Assembly: GCA_021836865.1 (NCBI GenBank)
Contig: JAKBHH010000014.1
Span: 1-55,256, forward strand
From: Acidobacteriota bacterium
GTDB taxonomy: Bacteria; Acidobacteriota; Terriglobia; Terriglobales; Acidobacteriaceae
Reading direction: 5' to 3'
Length of the DNA stretch: 55,256 nucleotides
Positions 14,848-23,856 of the stretch are shown here, piece after piece (position 1 is the first letter of the stretch; each line of letters begins with the position of its first letter). Made by a program: the position numbers and the translations under genes. The notes beneath the pieces were generated by a model. It was not told where the DNA came from. It saw nothing but the letters and a program-made list of their open reading frames with translations, and did no database searches.

Positions 14848-16026
14848 ATGAATGGCGTAGAAGGCTTCATGTATCCGAACGAGGTGGAGCTGGTCTGGAG
14901 TGTGCTGATCGTCCTGTATCCGTACATTACCGGACTGGTAGCCGGGGCGTTCATTCTGGCGTCGCTGGAGCGGGTGTTTCGCGTGGATGCGGTGAAGCCG
15001 ACGTATCGGCTGGCGCTGCTGACGGCGCTGTCGTTCCTGCTGGTGGCGCCTTTGCCGCTGCAACTGCATCTGGGGCATCCGGAGCGCTCGCCGGAGATGT
15101 ATTTTACGCCGCACAGCACGTCGGCGATGGCGATGTTCGGGTATGTGTATCTGTGGTATCTGATGGCCGTGCTGGTCTTCGAGATATGGCTCGACTATCG
15201 CCGCGAGATTGTGCTGCGGGCGCGCCGCGAGCGCGGGCTGTTGCGCCTGATTTACAAGATCATGACGCTGGGCTCGGACAACATCAGCGAGCGGTCTCTG
15301 CACATCGATGAACGGGTTGGATGGGTGGTCACGCTGATCGGCATTCCCTCGGCGTTTCTTCTGCACGGGTATGTAGGTTTCATCTTCGGTTCGATCAAGG
15401 CGAATCCGTGGTGGTCCTCGCCGCTGATGCCGGTGGTGTTCATCTTTTCGGCGATGGTTTCCGGGATTGCGTGCGTGATGGTGATCTACATGGCGACGTC
15501 AAAGCTGCGCGGCACGACGATTGACATGCGCTGCGTGGATACGATCGCGATGTATCTCTTCTACACCTTCATCATCGATTTCAGCCTGGAGATGCTGGAC
15601 CTGGTTCACCGCATCTACGAGGCCGATGAGTCGTTTCGCAGTCTGAATTTCATGGTGCATACCAAGCTCTACTTCTCGCACATTGTGGTGCAGATCGGCC
15701 TGGGCACGCTATTGCCGCTGGTGCTGCTGGCCATTACCCAGGTGGCGAAGCTCTCCGAGATGGCCCGCAAGCGCACTTATGCGCTGGCCGGCGCGCTGAC
15801 GCTGATCGGCATCTTTGCGATGCGGTGGAATGTGGTGATCGGCGGGCAACTGTTCTCGAAGAGTTTTCTGGGTTACACAACCTACAAGGTCGGGATGGTG
15901 ACGCGCGAGGGACTCCCGGTGGCGATTGCCTTGACGCTGCTGCCGCTGCTGTTTCTGTGGGTTCTGGTGAAGCTGCTGCCTCCCTGGGATGACGCGAGCG
16001 CAGCGCATGGAGCAACTGGCGACTGA
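14848..16026 (+). CDS. NrfD/PsrC-family membrane quinone-interacting subunit
   Basis: The 392-residue polytopic protein has about eight to nine hydrophobic helices. The first has LIVLYPYITGLVAGAFILAS, followed by a conserved LHLGHPERSPEMYF motif typical of the NrfD/PsrC family. These proteins exchange electrons between (mena)quinol and the periplasmic iron-sulfur partner. Together with the two genes upstream it forms a complete quinol-to-cytochrome relay without a visible terminal enzyme. It belongs to the same transcription unit and is followed 33 bp later by the DUF2339-like gene. Confidence 0.92.
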   Translation: MNGVEGFMYPNEVELVWSVLIVLYPYITGLVAGAFILASLERVFRVDAVKPTYRLALLTALSFLLVAPLPLQLHLGHPERSPEMYFTPHSTSAMAMFGYVYLWYLMAVLVFEIWLDYRREIVLRARRERGLLRLIYKIMTLGSDNISERSLHIDERVGWVVTLIGIPSAFLLHGYVGFIFGSIKANPWWSSPLMPVVFIFSAMVSGIACVMVIYMATSKLRGTTIDMRCVDTIAMYLFYTFIIDFSLEMLDLVHRIYEADESFRSLNFMVHTKLYFSHIVVQIGLGTLLPLVLLAITQVAKLSEMARKRTYALAGALTLIGIFAMRWNVVIGGQLFSKSFLGYTTYKVGMVTREGLPVAIALTLLPLLFLWVLVKLLPPWDDASAAHGATGD

Positions 16027-16059
16027 GCCAGAGGAACCGGGCAGGGGCCTGCCCGTCGG

Positions 16060-17763
16060 GTGCAAGCCATGATCGACTTTCCCGAAGAGTTGCAGCGGCT
16101 ATCGGCCCGTCTGGATGCGCTGGAAAGGCGCGTTCAAGACCTCGAGCATCCCGGCGAAGTGCCCGCTGCGTCCGCGGAGGCACGGGAGGCAGGCGCGACC
16201 GCGGGGCAACAGTCCGTGTCCTCGATGCAGCAGACGGCAGGATGGTTTCCGGTGCTGGGCCGGGCGATGCTGGGCATCGCGGGCGCGTATGCACTGCGCG
16301 CGGCGATGGAGTCCGGCGCGTTGCCTCGTCTGCCGGTCGCATTGATTGCGCTGGCGTATGCATTGACCTGGGTGGTGTGGGCAATGCGGGCCGAAGTGCG
16401 CAGCGCGGCGGTGGGCGGGTTCTACGCGGCGACGTCGATGCTGATTCTGGGGCCGATGCTGTGGGAGCTTGTCCTGCGTTTCAACACGCTTTCGGCCTTG
16501 GCCTGCGCGGTAGTGCTGTGCTGTTTTACGGCGGCTGCCGGCGCACTGACATGGAAGCACACGCAAGCGCATGGCGCAGACGTGGTGTTTGCCGGGGCGG
16601 CGGTGATTGCTCTGGCGCTGGCGATTGCCACCCATGCGCTGATGCCGTTCCTCGCGGCGCTGCTTCTGATGAACCTGCCGGGCCGGTTGCGCGTACCCAG
16701 GGGACAGCACGACTGGAGCCGGGCGCTGGTGGCTCTGGTTACGGACGGCGCGGTGTGGCTGCTGATCTTTCTCTATAGCGCGCCGCCGGCCTCGCATCCC
16801 GGCGATCCGCTGCTGGACAGCTCGGCGCTGCTGATGCCGTCGCTTCTGCTTTTTCTGATGGATGGGGCCGCGGTGGCGTGGCGCGCGGTGCGGTCCGGAG
16901 AAAGCCTCCGCGGATGGCAGACCCTGCAGGCGATGATCGCGTTTGTCCTGGCTGCGGTGAGTGTGTTTACCTTTCTGCCCGCGACGGGGGCGCGCGTGTT
17001 CGGGATCGCGTGTCTTGGGCTGAGCGTGCTGTGTTACGCGGCAGCCTTCGGGTGTTTTCGCGCGGCGCGAGCGCGGCGCAACTTTCGCATCTTCAGCGCA
17101 TGGAGCGGCGGACTGCTGCTGGCGGGGATGTTCTGGAGTGCGCCGCTGCCGTGGGCGGCAGCGGGCCTGGCCGCGGCGGCTCTGGCCGGGGCGGTGCTGG
17201 GCGCGCGGCTCCAGTGCATGACGCTGGACTTTCACGGGGTGCTGTATCTGGGCGCGGGCGCACTGGCGGCGGGGCTGCCGGCGTATGTGCTGCGTGCGTT
17301 TTCAGAGACGCTGCCAGGCTGGCCGTCGCTGAGTTTCGCGGCGGTGGCGCTGTCGGGCGCAGCCTGCTATTGGGTGGGCAAGGTGCGGCCGGGGGAAGCG
17401 TGGAGAGAGCAGATTCTACATCTGGCTCCGGCGCTGGTGGCCTCGTGCGCGGCGGCGGCGCTGCTGGTGCAGGGGTTGCTGGGGACGATCGAGCGGTTTG
17501 TGCCGCTGAGCGACTTTCATGCGGCGTTTGCGCGGACGCTGGCGCTGTGTGCGATGGCGCTGCTGCTGGCCTATGCCGGGGTGCGGTGGCAGCGGCTGGA
17601 GATGACGCGGATTGCGTATGCGGCGCTGGCCTTCATGGCTGTGAAGCTGTTCTATGAAGATCTGCGCGAGGGACGGATGGAGTTCATCGCCGCATCGATT
17701 TTTCTGTTTGCGGTGACGCTGATTGCGGTGCCGCGGATGGCGCGCGTGGGGCACCGGCATTGA
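16060..17763 (+). CDS. DUF2339-like polytopic membrane protein
   Basis: The 567-residue protein starts with a short soluble helix predicted to coil (ELQRLSARLDALERRVQDLE). A linker follows and then at least a dozen hydrophobic segments rich in Ala/Leu. This layout (N-terminal coiled coil, then many TM helices) is that of DUF2339 proteins, whose function is unknown. The start is GTG 16060 or ATG 16069. The gap to the NrfD gene is 33 bp, so it may be co-transcribed with the electron-transfer genes, which would be worth noting for its role. Confidence in the family is moderate. Confidence 0.75.
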   Translation: MQAMIDFPEELQRLSARLDALERRVQDLEHPGEVPAASAEAREAGATAGQQSVSSMQQTAGWFPVLGRAMLGIAGAYALRAAMESGALPRLPVALIALAYALTWVVWAMRAEVRSAAVGGFYAATSMLILGPMLWELVLRFNTLSALACAVVLCCFTAAAGALTWKHTQAHGADVVFAGAAVIALALAIATHALMPFLAALLLMNLPGRLRVPRGQHDWSRALVALVTDGAVWLLIFLYSAPPASHPGDPLLDSSALLMPSLLLFLMDGAAVAWRAVRSGESLRGWQTLQAMIAFVLAAVSVFTFLPATGARVFGIACLGLSVLCYAAAFGCFRAARARRNFRIFSAWSGGLLLAGMFWSAPLPWAAAGLAAAALAGAVLGARLQCMTLDFHGVLYLGAGALAAGLPAYVLRAFSETLPGWPSLSFAAVALSGAACYWVGKVRPGEAWREQILHLAPALVASCAAAALLVQGLLGTIERFVPLSDFHAAFARTLALCAMALLLAYAGVRWQRLEMTRIAYAALAFMAVKLFYEDLREGRMEFIAASIFLFAVTLIAVPRMARVGHRH

Positions 17764-17955
17764 TGTGTGCGGGCGGCGCGCGCCGGCAGTGGGGACGCGC
17801 TGGCAGGAGTGCAAGCAGTTGGATGCGGTCACCTGTCCGGATTGGGACACTAGAGGAAAGCCACCTTTAAGCCGACAAAACAAGTGCATGGCCGCGCACG
17901 GCTGTCTGCGAAGGGGTTGCAGCGGAGACCGAGGCGGACGCGGGGAGGATTGCGC

Positions 17956-18813
17956 TTGGAAGCGACGGGCCTAATACGGGAAGACTGCACCGTGCCGTGG
18001 GAGCATTTGCGTCTGCCGCCGTTCTCGCAGGTGGCCTTGCGGGTGCTGCAGCTGGTGCATCGCGAGAATGTGCAGCTGCATGAGTTGAGCGACCTGATTG
18101 CGTCGGACCCGGCGTTTGCCAGCGAGGTGCTGGCGATTGTGAATTCACTGGCCTATGCGCCTCGCTTTCCGATCAGCAGCATTCTGCAGGCGATCGCGGT
18201 GATGGGGGCGAGCCACCTGCAGGGATTGTGCCTGACGGTGGGGGTGCGCGGGTATATGGGGCAATCGCTGGGCAATCCTTCTGTGCGGGCGGTGTGGCGG
18301 CACAACCTGGCCTGCGCGGCGATTGCCGAGCAATTGGCGGCGGCGGGTTTTATTGACCGGGATACGGCCTACACGTTTGGCATGATGCACGATGTGGGGC
18401 GGGTGGCGCTGGCATCGGTGCGGCCCAGGGAGTATGCCCGCTTGCTGAGCACGCACCGGGGCTCGGCGGAGAGCATTCTGGATCGCGAACGCGAGGCCTT
18501 TGGCAAGGACCACTGCGAAGTGGGCCGTGAGCTGGTGAAGGATTGGAAGCTGCCGGAGGACTTTGAGGCGATTGTGGCGGAGCATCACCAGCCGGCGGAC
18601 GGCGGCGGGACGTGGGATATGGATGCGCTGATCCGGCTGAGCTGCCGGATGGCGGACAGCGCGGGGTTCGCGGCCTTTCCGGCGTGCGAGTGTGCCGCGT
18701 TCGGCGATTTGCTGGGGGAGTTACCGGCGCGCGAGCGGAAGCTCTTCTTCACGGACGCGGAGAGCCTGGCGTACGAGGTGGGCCGCAAAATCAACGCGAT
18801 TGAGTCGATCTGA
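17956..18813 (+). CDS. HDOD-domain signalling protein
   Basis: The 285-residue protein carries an HDOD domain (about residues 15-215) with the features LPPFSQVALRVLQLV, LHELSDLIASDPAFASEVL, an HDVGRVAL-like segment and AEHHQP. HDOD proteins are non-catalytic HD-related domains found in bacterial signalling, often linked to c-di-GMP or stress responses; the partner here is unknown. I choose TTG at 17956 because GGGGAGGA lies 6 nt upstream; an ATG at 17884 is in frame but would add a basic extension without homology. About 190 bp of non-coding DNA precede it. Confidence 0.82.
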   Translation: MEATGLIREDCTVPWEHLRLPPFSQVALRVLQLVHRENVQLHELSDLIASDPAFASEVLAIVNSLAYAPRFPISSILQAIAVMGASHLQGLCLTVGVRGYMGQSLGNPSVRAVWRHNLACAAIAEQLAAAGFIDRDTAYTFGMMHDVGRVALASVRPREYARLLSTHRGSAESILDREREAFGKDHCEVGRELVKDWKLPEDFEAIVAEHHQPADGGGTWDMDALIRLSCRMADSAGFAAFPACECAAFGDLLGELPARERKLFFTDAESLAYEVGRKINAIESI

Positions 18814-18897
18814 CCGCGGCGGCTGCCGCTTGCAGGCACCGTGGTGGACGGATCGGCTGGCGCGCGGTGCGCCTGATCGGCGACAATCGCTGATGCC

Positions 18898-20031
18898 ATG
18901 GGAAAACCCACACGCCGCGCATTTATGAAAACCGCCACCGCTGCCACTCTAGTTGCCGCCGCTGCCAAGGACGGCTTTGCCACGCCCAGCCGGCAACGAG
19001 TTTTTGTTGCTTCAGGGACCGAGAATGGGATTCTGGCCTACGACTGGGACTCCGCGACGGGCACGCTGAGCCCGGCCGGAGTTGCCGCGACGGTCTCCAC
19101 GGTGGACTGGATCACCTTTTCTCAGGATCATGAGTATCTCTACGCGGCCTGCGAGCTGGACAGCTTCAACGGCAAGCCGACGGGCGAGGTGGCAAGCTTC
19201 CGCGTGCAGAACGGCGCGCTGCATCCGATCTCCGCCGAGAACTCGGCGGCCAAGGGAACCTGCCATGTGGCGCTGGACCACACGGGACAGGTGTTGCTTT
19301 CGGCGGACTACGGCGGCGGCAGTGCGGCCAGCTTCAAGGTGACGGCGGGCGCGCTGAGCCCCGCGGTGTGGACCGAGCACTATACAGTGCATGGCCCCGA
19401 CAAGGACCGCCAGGAGAGCGCGCACGCGCACTTCTGCTCGTATTCGCCCGACAATCGCTTTGCTTATATCAACGATCTGGGCGGCGACATGATTCACATC
19501 TATCGCCTCGATGCGGCGACGGCGCATCTGACGGTGGCGGGCGCATACCATGCGCAGCCCGGCTCGGGACCGCGCACACTGCACTTTCATCCCAACGGAC
19601 ACACGGCCTACTGCATCTTTGAGCTGGCCTCGACGGTGGAGGTGCTGGAGTGGAACAAGGCGGACGGCGGCCTGACTTTTGTGAAGCGCTTCCATCTGCT
19701 GCCGGAGGGGTTTCACGGCATCAGCCGCGCCTGCGATACGGTGATCACGCGCGATGGGCGATTTGTCTACTTTGCCAATCGCGACAATAACTTTCTTTAC
19801 AGCTTCAAGGCCGATCCAACGACGGGAGCACTTACGCCGATGGTGCGCTCGAACTGCGGCGGGAAGATTCCGCGGAACTTTACGCTGGACCCGACGGAGC
19901 GGTGGATGCTGGTGGCGAACCAGGACTCGAACCTGCTGAGCGTGTTTGCGCGCAACCCGGAGACGGGCCGGCTGGCCGATGAAGGCAAGAGCGTGGCCGC
20001 AGCGACACCGATGTGCATTCTGTTTCTGTGA
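18898..20031 (+). CDS. Exported lactonase-type seven-bladed beta-propeller (Pgl/YbhE family)
   Basis: The 377-residue protein starts with the Tat motif TRRAFMK and an alanine-rich hydrophobic stretch, so it is probably exported folded. The rest shows recurring propeller strands of the 6-phosphogluconolactonase family: FVASGTENGILAYDWD, LLSADYGGGSAASF, RTLHFHPNG and RFVYFANRDNNFLY. Cytosolic members hydrolyse 6-phosphogluconolactone. An exported version more likely acts on another lactone or is a structural propeller, so the reaction is not certain. It is a single gene with about 300 bp of non-coding DNA after it. Confidence 0.85.
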   Translation: MGKPTRRAFMKTATAATLVAAAAKDGFATPSRQRVFVASGTENGILAYDWDSATGTLSPAGVAATVSTVDWITFSQDHEYLYAACELDSFNGKPTGEVASFRVQNGALHPISAENSAAKGTCHVALDHTGQVLLSADYGGGSAASFKVTAGALSPAVWTEHYTVHGPDKDRQESAHAHFCSYSPDNRFAYINDLGGDMIHIYRLDAATAHLTVAGAYHAQPGSGPRTLHFHPNGHTAYCIFELASTVEVLEWNKADGGLTFVKRFHLLPEGFHGISRACDTVITRDGRFVYFANRDNNFLYSFKADPTTGALTPMVRSNCGGKIPRNFTLDPTERWMLVANQDSNLLSVFARNPETGRLADEGKSVAAATPMCILFL

Positions 20032-20335
20032 GAGGCAGCTTTCAGCTTTTAGCGAGTACCTTCCAGCTCCTGGCTTAGAGCTTTGGGGCTTGCGTTGGGG
20101 CGGAGTGAGACTTCTCTCAACAGTGGACGCCGCGGAGATGAGCCGCGATTTGCTGTAGGGGGCGCGCTGGGTACAGGGATGCGCGGCTGACCGGGTGGAT
20201 TTACGGGAGAGTGACCGGTGAGGGAGCGGCAAATTTCTCGCAATCGGGTTGGATGAGCGCATTGGTCTGCTCCATGCCATGATCGTGATGAGTCGGACTG
20301 CCGCGTGGAGTGCTTATGCACAGTCGGAGGTCAAG
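20032..20335. other. Intergenic stretch, nothing recognised
   Basis: About 300 bp without a supported gene. No clear terminator, repeat family or operator was seen; it should contain the promoter of the metallo-hydrolase gene. Confidence 0.5.
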
Positions 20336-21283
20336 ATGTTCAAGCTCACTCGCACCAGCGTCCTTGTGCTGCTTCTGTGGTCTTGCTCCGTTATCGCACT
20401 GGCACAAGGAACACTAAGGCTTTCGTACCTGGGAACAGCGGGATGGGAGATCACGGATGGGCAAACGGTCATTCTCGTCGAGCCATACCTGACGCGACTC
20501 AAGACTGAAACGCCGAATGATCCGCCGCTTGCCACCGATCCGCGCCCACTGGTTACAGATTTTGACTTCGTTCACTCCGACCATGTAGTCATAGATGCGC
20601 ATATCCGCGAGGCGGATTACATTCTGATCACGCATACGCACCTGGATCATGTGCTGGATATGCCGTATATTGCACGCAAGACAGGTGCGAAGGTTATCGG
20701 AACAGAAAGCACGGCCAACTTCGCGCGCGACAATGGTGTCCCTGCTGCGCAGGTAGTGACAGTAAAGGGCGGCGAGGACTTGCAACTGCGTGGTTGTTCC
20801 GTTCAGGTGATTCCCAGCCTGCATGGCATTCTTCCCAGCAGCTTTCCATCCCCATCCACCATTTTCCCAGCAAATGCGAGACCTCCTTTCCGGCTGGGCC
20901 AACTTTTTGTCGAGGGAGGAACGCTTGCCTACCTTATCCGCATCGCCGGCCACCAGATCATCGTATTTGGGTCGATGAACTATATTGAGCGCGAAGTGGA
21001 GGGGTTACGGCCGGATGTAGCGCTGATCGGTGCTATGCCGGAACGACATAGAATCTATCGCTATACAGAACGTTTGCTTCACGCTCTTGGAGATCCCCCG
21101 CTGGTGATGCCGACCCATTGGGACCGCTTCAATGTGGGTTATGATGCCTCGCAACAGCCTGCGATCGACAGGCTTCAGTCGTTCATTGAAGAAGTGAAGG
21201 CGGCATCTCCGCATACAGACGTCATCGTACCCAAGTATTTTGAGCCGGTTGTGGTTGGGCCTCATGCTACGGCGGGAAAATGA
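20336..21283 (+). CDS. Exported metallo-beta-lactamase-fold hydrolase (UlaG-like)
   Basis: The 315-residue protein has a signal peptide (MFKLTRTS then VLVLLLWSCSVIALAQ). A metallo-beta-lactamase fold follows, with LSYLGTAGWEITDG and the metal-binding motif HTHLDH (about residues 100-105). Further candidate ligands are a histidine in PSLHGI and the late PTHWDRF segment. UlaG-like enzymes are metal-dependent hydrolases of varied substrates; the substrate here is unknown. GGAGG at 20326-20330 fixes the start at 20336. The codon use is less GC-biased than upstream genes. Confidence 0.85.
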   Translation: MFKLTRTSVLVLLLWSCSVIALAQGTLRLSYLGTAGWEITDGQTVILVEPYLTRLKTETPNDPPLATDPRPLVTDFDFVHSDHVVIDAHIREADYILITHTHLDHVLDMPYIARKTGAKVIGTESTANFARDNGVPAAQVVTVKGGEDLQLRGCSVQVIPSLHGILPSSFPSPSTIFPANARPPFRLGQLFVEGGTLAYLIRIAGHQIIVFGSMNYIEREVEGLRPDVALIGAMPERHRIYRYTERLLHALGDPPLVMPTHWDRFNVGYDASQQPAIDRLQSFIEEVKAASPHTDVIVPKYFEPVVVGPHATAGK

Positions 21284-21493
21284 GTCTCCCGCCAACGACG
21301 GAAGTGAAATCCCCGAGCCATTGATGGACGTTCTATCGCAATCGCAGGTCCAGGAGGAAATCCCTGGTGATCTGGAAATCGATGGCCGGCCGACAACCTG
21401 CACTTCTCCGCTGCGGGAGCTGAGGTCTTGCTGCAAGCTTTCGATGGTGGGATGAATTGAATACAAGGGGCGATGCGGTTGGCGCAGTGGCGT

Positions 21494-22423
21494 TCACACG
21501 CCGAGCATGGCGGGGCGTGCGAGGACGGCGGCGTGCGTGCCGGCTGCTTCGTGCGCGTGCGCGACCGGCACGGTTGCCAGCTCCCAGGCGGAGCGGTCTT
21601 TCATGAGGCGTGAGACCAGGGCGGTGTGCATGAAGTGGCCGGCACGCTCGGCGGCGACGTGGCCCTCGATGCGGCGGCCAGCGAGGGCGAGATCGCCGAT
21701 GAGGTCGAGGACCTTGTGGCGGACATACTCATCGCGGAAGCGCAGGGGGCCGTTCTCGGGGCCCTTCGGTCCGAGGACGATGGCGTTTTCCGTGCTGGCG
21801 CCGCGGATGAGGCCCATGTCGCGGAGGCGCTGCTCATCGGCCTTGTAGCCGAAGGTGCGGGCGGCGGCGATGAGCGCGCCGTAGGTTTCTGCGGCGAGAT
21901 CGACGCTGGTCTTCTGGCGGCCGATGGGCGCGGGGAAGTCGATGGTGTAGTCGATGCGGTAGCCCTCGCCGGGGTAGACGCCGATGAACTTGTCGCCTTC
22001 GCGGACTTCAACCGGCTTTAGGACGCGGATGTACTCGCGGCGGCGGCGCTGGGTGTGGATGCCGGTGCGCTGAATGGCTTCAACGTAGGGCAGTGCACTG
22101 CCGTCGAGGATGGGCAGCTCTAGGTTGTCGAGTTCGACGATGACATTGTCGACGCCCATGCCGATGAGGGCGGAGAGCAGGTGCTCGGTGGTGGAGATGA
22201 GCACACCCTGGCGCATGAGGCTGGTGGCGTAGCTGACCTTGGCGACGTTGCGGCCTGTGGCGGGAATCTCGAAGTTGTCGAGGTCTGTGCGGCGGAAGAC
22301 GATGCCGGATCCGGCGGGCGCGGGGAGCAGGCGCATGGTGACGGGAGCGCCGGAGTGGAGACCGATCCCTGTGAATTCAAGGGTCTCCGCGATGGTTTGC
22401 TCCAGGTGAAACGCTGAGGCCAA
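21494..22423 (-). CDS. lpxC: UDP-3-O-acyl-N-acetylglucosamine deacetylase
   Basis: The 309-residue enzyme carries the LpxC signatures TGIGLHSGAPV near the N-terminus, TTEHLLSAL with the first zinc histidine, HKVLDLIGDLAL with the second histidine and the aspartate, and a C-terminal HAHEAAGTH segment with the catalytic base histidine. It removes the acetyl group of UDP-3-O-acyl-GlcNAc, the committed step of lipid A synthesis in the cytoplasm, which shows the organism builds an LPS-type outer membrane. I place the start at TTG 22423: GGGAGAAG lies 5 nt upstream and the length then matches the family. A longer TTG start at 22456 is less likely. Confidence 0.95.
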   Translation of the reverse strand: MASAFHLEQTIAETLEFTGIGLHSGAPVTMRLLPAPAGSGIVFRRTDLDNFEIPATGRNVAKVSYATSLMRQGVLISTTEHLLSALIGMGVDNVIVELDNLELPILDGSALPYVEAIQRTGIHTQRRRREYIRVLKPVEVREGDKFIGVYPGEGYRIDYTIDFPAPIGRQKTSVDLAAETYGALIAAARTFGYKADEQRLRDMGLIRGASTENAIVLGPKGPENGPLRFRDEYVRHKVLDLIGDLALAGRRIEGHVAAERAGHFMHTALVSRLMKDRSAWELATVPVAHAHEAAGTHAAVLARPAMLGV

Positions 22424-22638
22424 AAGAACTTCTCCCGCTGTGGAAAACTTGCGCAACCGTTAGGGTAGTCGCGGAGGGGCATCGGCGTCCTGTGGCAATT
22501 TTGCAACACTTTGACGCTTTATGAGCACCGTTTTAAGGGGCCAGAACCGGCGGGCGCTGTGGTTAAGCTGTCCAGGATCAAAACGATGCACCCAGGAGAG
22601 CGGATCAGACGGGCAGGGCAAGGGCGGAGTGCCTGCGG

Positions 22639-23856
22639 ATGTTCTCTGAAGAGTTCGCCATCGGGGCATACACGGCCCGCGGCTACAATCATGCCGTGGA
22701 TTTGAACGCGAAAAGCCGGGCAGGAGGGCGTTGGCGCCTCTGGGCGGCTGTGCTGGCGGTCTGGGCGCTGACGGAGCTGGCAGGAGCGCGCAGCTGGGTC
22801 GATGAGCTGGCCGGGATGCACGCTCCCGATGATTATGAGCAGTTCATGGAATTTGCGGCCGAGGAGACGAACGCGCCGCAGCTCTGCGCAAAGATTCCAT
22901 GGTCGGCGTACTCGAGGGGCGGGTGGGATTCGGCGGCAGCGTATGCGAGGTCGGAGTGCTATGAAGCGGTGGCCCGCAACACAGGGAGCTCGTGGCTGTG
23001 TCTGTATGTGAAGCGCCTGGGTTCCCCTGCAATCTTGCGGCAGCAGACGTCGATGTTCTCGTGCCTGGAAGGTGTTCAGCGCAGGCATGGGATGGGGGCT
23101 GGAGTTGGACCGCCTACCCGGCTGCATTTTTTTGAGGCAATGGGATACAGTCCGGACACGATTCAGGAGGAGGGCGTGATTGGGCCTCTGGTCCGGGTGA
23201 AGGATATCTATCGAGGGCTGTCGGATCGATACGGTCTTCAGATTGGGCGGAACGCATCGGGGAATGCGACGGTGGTGGTTCCCGGCACGCTGAGTAAAGA
23301 CGTACTGATGGCGCGGATTGAGCATGTGATCGGCGCGCGGGATGGGACACTGCCCGGGGCCGGCGTGACCAGGGAGGACGCAGCGTACCTGGCGGACCTG
23401 GCGGCGATGACGCGCCTGGATGCGCGCTGGTGCGAGAGGATTCCAGCGGAGCTGCCGCTCGAAGGCGAGCCGGAGGGATTTCGCAGCGTTTGCCTGTATC
23501 AGGTTGCTGTGGAGACCAAAGACGAGGCGTTGTGCGACCGGATTCCGGTACCGGCGGGAATGCGAGTACCGCAGGCATCGCGGCAGGCGACGTGCAGATT
23601 TGAGATTGAAAGCAAGACTCCGAGGACCACGCATTACGCGGCAGCGGTGCCGCAGAGTGAGGACGACGTCGCCAGGCTGCTAAAAGTGCTGAAGGTGGAT
23701 TTTCCCAGCGCGAGCAGCTTGCCGGACGACCAGATCGAGGCGGCCTATCAGCAATTTGTTTCTGATCTTGGGCATCCGCTGACTCCGCAGCAGGCAGCGG
23801 CGCGGCAGCGCTTTATTGCGCGTGCGGAGAGCCTGAAGGACGACAAGTTCAAATGA
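22639..23856 (+). CDS. Unknown protein with N-terminal membrane anchor and spaced cysteines
   Basis: The 405-residue product is not recognised. One hydrophobic segment (about residues 34-50) near the N-terminus suggests a membrane anchor or signal. The rest is predicted to be soluble, with cysteines in recurring patterns such as QLCAKIPW...C, SSWLCLYV, RWCERIPAEL...VCLYQVA and ALCDRIPVPAG...TCRFEI. This looks like a degenerate repeat unit of roughly 45 residues (C-x-R/K-I-P ... C). ATG 22639 is used; GTG 22696 is an alternative. Its stop overlaps the next gene's ATG, so it is coupled to the M20 peptidase. A periplasmic role with disulfides is inference. Confidence 0.75.
   Translation: MFSEEFAIGAYTARGYNHAVDLNAKSRAGGRWRLWAAVLAVWALTELAGARSWVDELAGMHAPDDYEQFMEFAAEETNAPQLCAKIPWSAYSRGGWDSAAAYARSECYEAVARNTGSSWLCLYVKRLGSPAILRQQTSMFSCLEGVQRRHGMGAGVGPPTRLHFFEAMGYSPDTIQEEGVIGPLVRVKDIYRGLSDRYGLQIGRNASGNATVVVPGTLSKDVLMARIEHVIGARDGTLPGAGVTREDAAYLADLAAMTRLDARWCERIPAELPLEGEPEGFRSVCLYQVAVETKDEALCDRIPVPAGMRVPQASRQATCRFEIESKTPRTTHYAAAVPQSEDDVARLLKVLKVDFPSASSLPDDQIEAAYQQFVSDLGHPLTPQQAAARQRFIARAESLKDDKFK

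Noticed and set aside
17764-17955. Possible riboswitch (c-di-GMP type) before the HDOD gene
   Set aside because: No match to the conserved riboswitch core could be found by eye, only a few GC-rich hairpins.
22423-22456. Longer lpxC start at TTG 22456
   Set aside because: The TTG at 22423 has a well-placed GGGAGAAG and gives the usual family length.
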